From positions 1-8,512 of the forward strand of contig CAZSLZ010000133.1 in the NCBI GenBank assembly GCA_964607865.1: a stretch of 8,512 nucleotides of DNA, in the 5' to 3' direction. This document shows, piece after piece, positions 1 to 5,967 of the stretch. Below the pieces are notes generated by a model. The model saw only the letters and a list, made by a program, of their open reading frames with translations, made no database searches and had not been told where the DNA came from. Position 1 is the stretch's first letter; each line of letters starts with the position of its first letter. This DNA comes from CAZSLZ01 sp964607865. Lineage in GTDB: Bacteria > Vulcanimicrobiota > JAJTBE01 > CAZSLZ01. A program made the position numbers and the translations under genes.

Positions 1-278
1 CCGCAGGTCGATCCGTCAAATACCAGTTAAGAAGTGGGGTATCAGATATCAACGATAGTTTTTCTGATTAACGAGGGTATATCCACATAGAAGTCTGTGG
101 ACATCTAGACTGCCAAATGGACAGGGCCGGTGTGGATAAAAGCTGCTACTGCAACCCTGGAATAAGGATCCTTATACAAAAGAGCGTCAAGAATGGCATC
201 GGAGATCTGATCGCAAATTTTATCGGGATGACCCTCGGTTACTGATTCTGAAGTAAATAAATGCGTGTTTTTAGACAT
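1..278 (-). pseudogene. metK: S-adenosylmethionine synthetase, 5' part, with three in-frame stops
   Basis: MetK makes S-adenosylmethionine from methionine and ATP in the cytoplasm. The ATG at 278-276 has an AAGGAG site 7 nt upstream (286-291), and the gap from the ahcY stop is 26 nt. The N-terminus is classic MetK: residues 8-31 include FTSESVTEGHPDKICDQISD, with the ATP/methionine-site H17, D19 and K20. From about codon 44 the match decays without losing frame. The usual CET triad reads V-A-A (44-46), removing a conserved glutamate. The later conserved glutamate is replaced by TAG (codon 58, 105-107). TGA (codon 79, 42-44) and TAA (codon 84, 27-29) follow. YVDIP (64-68), RKTI (72-75) and FDGSTC (87-92) survive at the expected spacing. 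The gene runs off the window. MetK identity is near certain; whether the damage is biological or a base-call artefact at a sequence end cannot be decided here, though the latter seems likelier. Confidence 0.85.
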
Positions 279-304
279 TTCCTGACTCCTTCCATTCTAA
301 TTTC

Positions 305-1585
305 TTATGTGCCCATTTGCCAGGATTCCAGATATTTTTTCTGTTCGTCGGTAAGGGTATCGATAGCGATGCCCATGGTTTTTAATTTTAATGTGGCAAT
401 CTTCTTATCGATGAGATCTGGCACTTTATAGACCTTGTTCTGTAATTCCTTGTTAAGGTTAAAGAAGAAATCCACTGCCATTGCCTGATTGGCAAAACTC
501 ATATCCATTACCTGCGCGGGGTGCCCTTCAGCGGCAGAAAGGTTTATAAGCCGTCCTTCTGCCAGCAGGTTTATTACCCGGCCGTCTTCCATTTTATATT
601 CATCGATGAATTCCCTGATGTTTCGTTTTTCTGTTGATAACTCCTCCAGAGCCGGGATGTCGATTTCCACATTGAAATGGCCCGAGTTGCAAACAATGGC
701 GCCGTCTTTCATAAGTTCAAAATGTTCTTTTCTTATTACATTCAAATTACCGGTGAGGGTAATGAAAATATCTCCCAGCCTGGCAGCTTCTTTCATGGGC
801 ATAACATAGAAACCGTCCATAAGCGCTTCCAGGCTCTTCAGTGGGTCAATTTCTGTAACGATGACCCTTGCGCCCATTCCCCTTGCCCGCATTGCCACAC
901 CGCGGCCGCACCAGCCATAACCTGCCACCACAAATTGTTTACCGCAAATAAGGGTGTTGGTTGCTCTGAGGATACCATCAATGCTGCTCTGGCCGGTCCC
1001 GTAGCGGTTGTCGAAGAAATGCTTGGTTTTGGCGTCGTTTACCGCGATGATGGGATATTTCAAGGTGCCGTCTTTTTCCATACTGCGAAGGCGAATGACT
1101 CCGGTGGTGGTTTCCTCGGTACCTCCCACTATTTCTTCCAGCAGTTCCCTGCGATCCTTGTGAAGGGTGGAAACCAGGTCAGCCCCGTCGTCCATGGTTA
1201 CATGGGGTTTAATGTCGAGTACACTGTTTATATGGTCATAATAAGTATCGTTGTCTTCGCCCTTTATTGCGTAAACCTGTATCCCTTCGTGTTTTACCAG
1301 GTATGCCGCCACGTCGTCCTGGGTGGATAGAGGGTTGGAGGCGCACAATGCCACCTCTGCACCGCCGGCCTTCAAGGTTGTCATAAGATTAGCGGTCTCG
1401 GTGGTTACATGCAGGCAGGCTGCAATCCTTTTGCCCTCCAGGGGTTTCTCCTTGCTGAAATTCTCTCTTAAATTCTTAAGTACGGGCATCTGTTTATAGG
1501 CCCATTCAACTCTATCTTTTCCTTTATCTGCCAGTTCAATGTCTTTTATGTGATTGCCGGGCAGATTTTCAACTGTATTTGGCAT
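305..1585 (-). CDS. ahcY: Adenosylhomocysteinase (S-adenosyl-L-homocysteine hydrolase)
   Basis: This cytoplasmic NAD-dependent enzyme splits S-adenosylhomocysteine into adenosine and homocysteine, relieving product inhibition of methyltransferases. The 426-residue length matches the shorter bacterial/archaeal form. Residues aligning with the known active site are present: H59 (LHVTTETANL), D133 (MDDGADL), E158 (EETTTGV), K188 and D192 (KTKHFFDN), H303 (NSGHFNVEID) and H355 (AEGHPAQVMD). The NAD-binding glycine motif GYGWCGRG is at 222-229. The C-terminus ends YLESWQMGT and lacks the KPDHYRY-type tail of eukaryotic enzymes, as in short-form relatives. The ATG start has an AAGGAGG site 11 nt upstream that overlaps the stop of the preceding NHL gene, so the two are probably translationally coupled. 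metK follows after 26 nt, giving a methyl-cycle pair. The enzyme looks intact. Confidence 0.97.
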   Translation of the reverse strand: MPNTVENLPGNHIKDIELADKGKDRVEWAYKQMPVLKNLRENFSKEKPLEGKRIAACLHVTTETANLMTTLKAGGAEVALCASNPLSTQDDVAAYLVKHEGIQVYAIKGEDNDTYYDHINSVLDIKPHVTMDDGADLVSTLHKDRRELLEEIVGGTEETTTGVIRLRSMEKDGTLKYPIIAVNDAKTKHFFDNRYGTGQSSIDGILRATNTLICGKQFVVAGYGWCGRGVAMRARGMGARVIVTEIDPLKSLEALMDGFYVMPMKEAARLGDIFITLTGNLNVIRKEHFELMKDGAIVCNSGHFNVEIDIPALEELSTEKRNIREFIDEYKMEDGRVINLLAEGRLINLSAAEGHPAQVMDMSFANQAMAVDFFFNLNKELQNKVYKVPDLIDKKIATLKLKTMGIAIDTLTDEQKKYLESWQMGT

Positions 1586-1596
1586 GTTATCGTTAT

Positions 1597-1603
1597 CCTC
1601 CTT
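1597..1603 (-). promoter_or_regulatory. ribosome binding site of ahcY overlapping the upstream stop
   Basis: AAGGAGG on the minus strand, 11 nt before the ahcY ATG. Its first bases are part of the TAA stop of the NHL-repeat gene (1602-1604), so ribosomes ending the upstream gene can restart here. The spacing is a little long, but no better start is nearby. Confidence 0.8.
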
Positions 1604-2711
1604 AGTTATCGGGTTTTTCTCTCAAGTCATATATTTTACCTGAAGAATCTTCAGTATTTTCTTCGGTTTCTTCTTCGTCTTTTGGAATAATTAAACCTCT
1701 TTTGGTGGGCTTTGTGGGGACAACAAAAGGCGAAGATGTGGGCCGGAAATTTTCTATCAAATCTTTCGATTTATTATAAAGCTGTATCCTGCTGTTTCCT
1801 GCATCGGCAATGAAAAATTTCCCCTCGGGGGTAATATGTAAATCCACCGGCTTCTTGAGTTCGCCGGGTTTTTCTCCCTCTGAACCCCAGGCAAAAATGA
1901 ATTCGCCGTCGGGGGTAAATTTCTGAATTCGTTTATTTTCGTCCTCGACTACATAAATATAACCTTCATAGTCCACATCAACAGCCATGGGGCCTTTGAA
2001 ACGGCCTTTTTCTGTTCCTCCCACTCCCCAGGTGGCGACGAAATTACCCTTGGCGTCAAATTTCTGAATTCGATTATTGGCATAATCGGTAACATAAACA
2101 TTATCAGAATGATCCAGGGCAACATCGGTGGGCTCCCGGAGCTGACCGATATTGGGGCCTTCCTCTCCCCATTCCAGGATGAATTTTCCCGTGGGTGAGA
2201 ATTTCTGGATACGGTGATTCAGGGTGTCAGCTACGTAAAAATTGTTCCGGGAATCAAAAGCTATTCCGGTTGGCTGGTGGAATTGGGCTTCACCTTCGCC
2301 CACTCCGCCGATTTCTTCCAGGAATTCTGCAGTTGGGGAAAATTTCTGAATTCGGTTGTTTTCATGGTCCACCACAAAAATATTCCCCTGGTTGTCAAGT
2401 TCAACTCTGATGGGTTGCTCAAACTGGCCCTTTTTAAAGCCCAGTTCACCCCATTTATAAAGCATTTTTCCCTTGGGCGAAAATTTCTGAATGCGATGGT
2501 TGCCGGTGTCCGCCACGTATATGTGTCCGTCGGCGTCCACTGTAACTCCCCATGGATTTTTCAGCTCACCGGGGTTTGTCCCTAGTGCACCCAAGGTTTT
2601 ACCGGGGCTGGGCGGGCCCTCTCCCCTGAAGTAAATATAGGCTCCCCCGCCCAGAATCAGCAGAAATATCAAGGCTACTGATATTGATACGATTATTTTG
2701 TTACTGTCCAA
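1602..2711 (-). CDS. Membrane-anchored NHL-repeat six-bladed beta-propeller protein
   Basis: The 369-residue protein starts with a single hydrophobic segment (about residues 5-27), probably an uncleaved signal anchor that places the rest outside the membrane. Six NHL repeats follow. The conserved RIQKF (last copy RIQLY) begins at residues 73, 120, 167, 214, 261 and 308, exactly 47 apart. Each repeat also has a Y/F-V-A/V/T-D element and most have a WG turn. This predicts a six-bladed beta-propeller, a scaffold usually used for protein, glycan or ligand binding; a few relatives are enzymes. The tail after about 323 is low in complexity, with proline/threonine and an acidic run (EEETEENTED, 346-355). 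The start is TTG, supported by GAGAGG 8 nt upstream, and no other start fits. It lies 27 nt after the M29 peptidase and directly before ahcY. No specific function can be assigned, and its link to peptide or methyl metabolism is unknown. Confidence 0.9.
   Translation of the reverse strand: MDSNKIIVSISVALIFLLILGGGAYIYFRGEGPPSPGKTLGALGTNPGELKNPWGVTVDADGHIYVADTGNHRIQKFSPKGKMLYKWGELGFKKGQFEQPIRVELDNQGNIFVVDHENNRIQKFSPTAEFLEEIGGVGEGEAQFHQPTGIAFDSRNNFYVADTLNHRIQKFSPTGKFILEWGEEGPNIGQLREPTDVALDHSDNVYVTDYANNRIQKFDAKGNFVATWGVGGTEKGRFKGPMAVDVDYEGYIYVVEDENKRIQKFTPDGEFIFAWGSEGEKPGELKKPVDLHITPEGKFFIADAGNSRIQLYNKSKDLIENFRPTSSPFVVPTKPTKRGLIIPKDEEETEENTEDSSGKIYDLREKPDN
1776..2594 (-). repeat. six in-gene tandem repeats of 141 bp encoding NHL blades
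   Basis: Codons for the RIQ motif begin at 2495, 2354, 2213, 2072, 1931 and 1790, a constant 141-bp step. Several copies share nearly identical DNA around the motif (CGAATTCAGAAATTT or close variants), while the DNA between them has diverged. This is protein-coding duplication, not a CRISPR or mobile repeat. Outer limits are approximate. Confidence 0.9.
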
Positions 2712-2719
2712 GGAGTTAA

Positions 2720-2725
2720 CCTCTC
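2720..2725 (-). promoter_or_regulatory. ribosome binding site supporting the TTG start of the NHL gene
   Basis: GAGAGG on the minus strand, 8 nt before the TTG at 2711-2709. It lies in the 27-nt gap after the M29 peptidase stop. An ATG just upstream, overlapping the site, opens only a three-codon frame ending in TAA, so TTG is the likely start. Confidence 0.65.
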
Positions 2726-2738
2726 ATCTGAAATCAAA

Positions 2739-3686
2739 TTATACCAGGTGTTTACCGTCTTTAATAATTACCTCTCCGTCGATGGTAACCGTTGGTTTGG
2801 AAACAATTCCGTCCATATGGAAAGGTACATCCACCTTGCCGCCGAAATGGAAATTGTTGCCGATGGCAATATGGATTGTACCGTCGATTTTTTCATCTTC
2901 CAGCACATTGCCGGTAACCTTTGCATTCTCGTTTATGCCAATGCCGAACTCGGCGCAGTTCCTTGCGTCATGTCCCACCTCGTCGGCAAGTTCTGCCAGC
3001 TCTTCGGCCTGTCTGCCACCGGTGATTACCTCGGCGAAGCCATCGGTGAAAACCAGTTTAATTGGTTCTTCCACTATGCCTATCATGGCGCCGTCAACAA
3101 TAAGAGTTCCGTTAGTTGTTCCTTCCATGGGGGCAATGAATGCTTCTCCCGCAGGGAGGTTTCCCGAAGTGCCGCTTTTGTCGTAAATACCTGTATCGGG
3201 CTGGCCAGCTCTTCCCTCGATGGAAAAAGTCAGATCAGTCCCCAGGGGAGTTGTTATATGAACATTCCTGCCTTTTGTTAAAATTTCACATAATTTATCA
3301 CAGCGTTTTTTCATTTTATCATAATCTACCGGAAGGCATCTTTTCATCATATCTTCGGTTACTCCGGGAAGAGTGGCACCACGGGCGCCCGCCTTCACAG
3401 CTTCCCTGCGGGCTGTGGTGTGGGTTAAGGATTTTGAAGCCGGGGCCACGAAGGCATCAGCTTCCTTCCACATTTTTGCTATGGGCGCGGGAGGTTCTTC
3501 GCCGTTTATTTTCCTGGGAATCATTTCCACATATATAGCTTCAGCTCCCAGCTCCTTTCCCATCTCATAGAAAGCCTGTCCGATTTTTCTTTGCTTATCA
3601 TCACAAACCACCAGGAATTTTTCACCGGGTTTTAATTTCAAACAATCTTCCAGCGCAGTTTTGGCGCTTTTTTGTAATTCTGACAT
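2739..3686 (-). CDS. M29-family metallo-aminopeptidase (aminopeptidase T-like, COG2309)
   Basis: Predicted cytoplasmic metal-dependent aminopeptidase that removes N-terminal residues from short peptides. The metal and catalytic positions known from M29 enzymes appear in order: E181 in NLPAGEAF, E246 in CAEFGIG, H272 in GTIHIAIGNN, and H290 with D292 in FHMDG. There is no signal peptide. At 315 residues it is clearly shorter than the roughly 410-residue AmpS/AmpT enzymes; the missing part is N-terminal, as in the compact members of this group. The start chosen is the ATG at 3686, with AAGGAGG 6 nt upstream. A start further upstream at 3743 would overlap the transporter gene and add a basic leader with no ribosome site in its favour. 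It lies 1 nt after the OPT transporter stop, consistent with hydrolysis of imported peptides. Related ring-cleaving dioxygenases (NicX type) share the fold, so substrate specificity is not certain. Confidence 0.85.
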   Translation of the reverse strand: MSELQKSAKTALEDCLKLKPGEKFLVVCDDKQRKIGQAFYEMGKELGAEAIYVEMIPRKINGEEPPAPIAKMWKEADAFVAPASKSLTHTTARREAVKAGARGATLPGVTEDMMKRCLPVDYDKMKKRCDKLCEILTKGRNVHITTPLGTDLTFSIEGRAGQPDTGIYDKSGTSGNLPAGEAFIAPMEGTTNGTLIVDGAMIGIVEEPIKLVFTDGFAEVITGGRQAEELAELADEVGHDARNCAEFGIGINENAKVTGNVLEDEKIDGTIHIAIGNNFHFGGKVDVPFHMDGIVSKPTVTIDGEVIIKDGKHLV

Positions 3687-3687
3687 T

Positions 3688-5883
3688 TTAATCCTCCTTG
3701 GATTTGTTTTTACTCTTTTTGTCTTCCTTTTCAAGTTTTTCAACTTCTATCTCGGCATCTTTTATATCAAAATCTTCACTTATCACAGCCTGTGGGGCCT
3801 CTTCATCTTCAGCCACCAATGCCAGGTCAGATTCGCTCCTGTGGGTTATGCTATACCAGAGGAAACCTGCCACTATCAGGAAAGCCAGAATTGAAGGCCA
3901 GGACATATTGGTGCCGAACCAGCTGAACTTTTCCTGCAGTGTCGCCAGCTGTTCCGTAGAAAGCCTGGCTGTAATGGCAATTACTACAATGCCCATCAGG
4001 GCATCTCCGGCAATAAGCCCAGAGGAAATCAATATACCTTTTTCGTTTCTGGGTTTGAATTCGTGTTTTTTCTTGTAGATTTTTCCGGTAAGCCAGGATA
4101 GAAGGCCGCCAACCATAATGGGTGTGGACAATTCCAGGGGCAGGTAAAGGCCTACTGCAAAAGGCAGGGAAGGGGCGCCCAGGAGTTCAACACACAGGGC
4201 GATGAAGCCGCCAGTTAATATCAGTATCCAGGGCAGGTTGCCTTCCATAATTCCTCTTATCAGAATTGCCATAAGGTTAGCCTGGGGTGCTCTCAGGGCG
4301 TTTTCTCCACCGCCGGTAAGAAAAGGCTTTAAATAAAGAACCATCCATACCACAAAGAAGGATGATGCCGCCACGCCGATAATCTGTCCTATCTGCTGCT
4401 TCCAGGGTGTGGCACCCAGTAAGAAACCAGTTTTTAAATCCTGGGAAATGTCTCCCGCCATACCCATGGCTATACAGACGAAAGCTCCCACAACCAGCGA
4501 AGTTACCATTCCCTCTATGCCGGTGAAACCCAGGGCCTTGAAAATGAGGGTGGAAACAATCAGGGTTGCTATGGTCATTCCTGAAACCGGGTTGGAAGAT
4601 GAACCCACCAGGCCCACGATTCGGGATGATACAGTTACGAAGAAAAAGCCGAATATAAACACCATTACAGCTCCCACAATACCGTAGCCGATATTATCGG
4701 AAACATTTCTGGTGAGAATGATGGCTATAATTAGTAAGGCTGAAATACCCAGAATCCATTTAATTGGCAGATCCTTGGCGGTCCGCTTTATTCTGGGCTG
4801 ATTTTCAGCTTCACCGGTGGCCTGTTGCGTAATCTGGCTGAGGGCGGACTTAAAAGATTCCCAGATGGTGGGCAGGCTTTTAATAAGGGAAACCATACCG
4901 CCGAAAGCCACTGCTCCGGCGCCCATATAACGGATGTAATTACTCCAGATTTCGTGGGCATCCATGGTGGAGATTAATTCCTGGGCAGGCAGGACCGGGG
5001 TTGCAAGGGCCCCGCCAATGTAGGTTATAAGGGGTATAAGGACGAACCATGCCATTAAACCTCCTGCCAGCATATAGGCTGCCACTTCCAGGCCTACAAT
5101 GTAGCCCACACCCAGCAGGATAGGTGAAGATTCGCCTGCGAAAACCAGGTTTCTGATTCCGGGAATTTCCCAGGACACAATATCTTTCCATAATTTGAGT
5201 AATTGTTGTGAAAACTTAAAAATACCACCGATGAAAATTCCCATGAATACGGTTTTTGCCGGGTTGCCGCCAATATCGCCGGCCACCAGCACCTCGGCGC
5301 AGGCAGTGCCCTCGGGGTATTTCAGTTTGCCATGTTCCTGCACTATCAAATATTTACGAAGGGGAATCATAAGTAAAATTCCCAGAACTCCTCCAATACC
5401 TGCTATCATAAACAGGCGGAAAAGGGAGAAGGTATCGGCGGTCTGGGCGAATTCGGGCCATAAAAAAGCTGCCGGAATGGTGAATATAACGCCAGCTGCC
5501 AGCGATTCACCGGCAGAGGCGATGGTTTGCACCAGGTTGTTTTCCAGAATTGTCCCTTTTTTAAAGATTCCCTTCAAGATTCCCATGGATATAACCGCTG
5601 CGGGGACTGAAGCGCTGATGGTCATACCGATTTTTAAACCCACATACACCATTGCCACACCGAAAAGAGCAGCCATGACAACACCCAGAATCAGGGTAAG
5701 GGGGGTCATTTCGTCCATTTTTGAACTGCTGGAAACATAAGGTTCGTATTCTTCGCCGGGGATGGCTTCATATGCTTCGTGGGGAAGACCCATGTGTTTT
5801 CTTGGCGGGGATTTCAGGGTTTCTTTTTCAGAAAAAGTTTCTTTTGGTAATTTTTTTATTTCATCTTTATGTGTTTCGCCCAT
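3688..5883 (-). CDS. OPT-family oligopeptide transporter
   Basis: Integral membrane secondary transporter of the OPT superfamily (Pfam OPT), which moves short peptides, or in some branches metal chelates, using an ion gradient. The 731-residue protein is mostly hydrophobic helices after a polar N-terminus of about 55 residues. Family-typical signatures are LVQTIASAGESLAAGVIFTIPA (about 117-138; split here as LVQTIASAGES then LAAGVIFTIPA) and GKLKYPEGTACAEVLVAGD (about 185-203). A polar central loop (about 345-372) separates two membrane halves. The C-terminal ~40 residues are charged, first acidic and then lysine-rich, and probably cytoplasmic. The chosen ATG at 5883 has AGGAGG five bases upstream; an upstream alternative at 5904 would put that site inside the gene. 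The adjacent aminopeptidase supports peptide as substrate, but ion coupling and specificity cannot be read from sequence. Confidence 0.94.
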   Translation of the reverse strand: MGETHKDEIKKLPKETFSEKETLKSPPRKHMGLPHEAYEAIPGEEYEPYVSSSSKMDEMTPLTLILGVVMAALFGVAMVYVGLKIGMTISASVPAAVISMGILKGIFKKGTILENNLVQTIASAGESLAAGVIFTIPAAFLWPEFAQTADTFSLFRLFMIAGIGGVLGILLMIPLRKYLIVQEHGKLKYPEGTACAEVLVAGDIGGNPAKTVFMGIFIGGIFKFSQQLLKLWKDIVSWEIPGIRNLVFAGESSPILLGVGYIVGLEVAAYMLAGGLMAWFVLIPLITYIGGALATPVLPAQELISTMDAHEIWSNYIRYMGAGAVAFGGMVSLIKSLPTIWESFKSALSQITQQATGEAENQPRIKRTAKDLPIKWILGISALLIIAIILTRNVSDNIGYGIVGAVMVFIFGFFFVTVSSRIVGLVGSSSNPVSGMTIATLIVSTLIFKALGFTGIEGMVTSLVVGAFVCIAMGMAGDISQDLKTGFLLGATPWKQQIGQIIGVAASSFFVVWMVLYLKPFLTGGGENALRAPQANLMAILIRGIMEGNLPWILILTGGFIALCVELLGAPSLPFAVGLYLPLELSTPIMVGGLLSWLTGKIYKKKHEFKPRNEKGILISSGLIAGDALMGIVVIAITARLSTEQLATLQEKFSWFGTNMSWPSILAFLIVAGFLWYSITHRSESDLALVAEDEEAPQAVISEDFDIKDAEIEVEKLEKEDKKSKNKSKED
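3693..3699 (-). promoter_or_regulatory. ribosome binding site of the M29 peptidase inside the OPT gene end
   Basis: AAGGAGG on the minus strand, 6 nt before the ATG at 3686. The same bases form the last Lys-Glu-Asp codons of the OPT transporter, next to its TAA stop (3688-3690). This fixes the peptidase start and implies translational coupling. Confidence 0.9.
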
Positions 5884-5887
5884 TGAT

Positions 5888-5894
5888 ACCTCCT
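5888..5894 (-). promoter_or_regulatory. ribosome binding site of the OPT transporter
   Basis: AGGAGGT on the minus strand, close to the ATG at 5883. It is a near-perfect anti-SD match and selects this start over the in-frame codon at 5904, which lies upstream of the site. Confidence 0.9.
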
Positions 5895-5903
5895 GGAAAA
5901 CCA

Positions 5904-5933
5904 ATTAAAAAATAAAAACCGTGGCGGTTTCAA
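5904..5933 (-). promoter_or_regulatory. possible sigma-A-type promoter for the OPT operon
   Basis: Minus-strand TTGAAA (5928-5933; 5/6 match to the -35 consensus) and TTTAAT (5904-5909; 5/6 match to the -10 consensus) are 18 bp apart. Initiation would give a very short leader carrying the AGGAGG site. The elements overlap the hairpin at 5907-5930, and the AT-rich tail may produce the -10 match by chance. Suggested by pattern only. Confidence 0.35.
5905..5930 (-). terminator. possible intrinsic terminator after the peptide-binding protein gene
   Basis: In the 84-nt gap between the binding-protein stop and the OPT start, the minus strand reads AAACCG-CCA-CGGTTT (5916-5930). This is a 6-bp stem with a 3-nt loop, followed at once by TTATTTTTTAA. 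The position and T-rich tail fit a Rho-independent terminator. The stem is short with only three GC pairs, so it may be weak and allow read-through. Confidence 0.5.
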
Positions 5934-5967
5934 GTAAGTAATTAAGTTTCAGGGGGTAGATTTCCTT

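Noticed and set aside
1..278. Stop-codon recoding or an alternative genetic code in metK
   Set aside because: All three stop codons occur within 27 codons, next to other radical substitutions, while every other gene in the window is free of internal stops and ends at ordinary ones (TAA, TAG and TGA all used). Error or decay explains this better.
279..304. SAM or SAH riboswitch controlling metK or ahcY
   Set aside because: The spaces before metK (26 nt) and ahcY (16 nt) are far too short for these aptamers and hold only ribosome binding sites.
677..1330. Long plus-strand open frame opposite ahcY (217 codons)
   Set aside because: It lies wholly antisense to an intact, well-conserved ahcY and its translation shows no recognisable domain.
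1776..2594. CRISPR-like or intergenic tandem repeat array
   Set aside because: The 141-bp periodicity is in frame with an NHL-repeat protein and lacks short identical repeats with unique spacers.
2712..2738. Small ATG-initiated leader peptide before the NHL gene
   Set aside because: The frame is only three codons and overlaps the ribosome site; it is not supportable as a gene.
5195..5740. Plus-strand open frame opposite the OPT transporter
   Set aside because: It is antisense to conserved OPT membrane segments and has no family resemblance; it is a by-product of codon composition.
5884..5904. Longer N-terminus for the OPT transporter
   Set aside because: It would include the AGGAGG ribosome site within the coding sequence and has no better site of its own.
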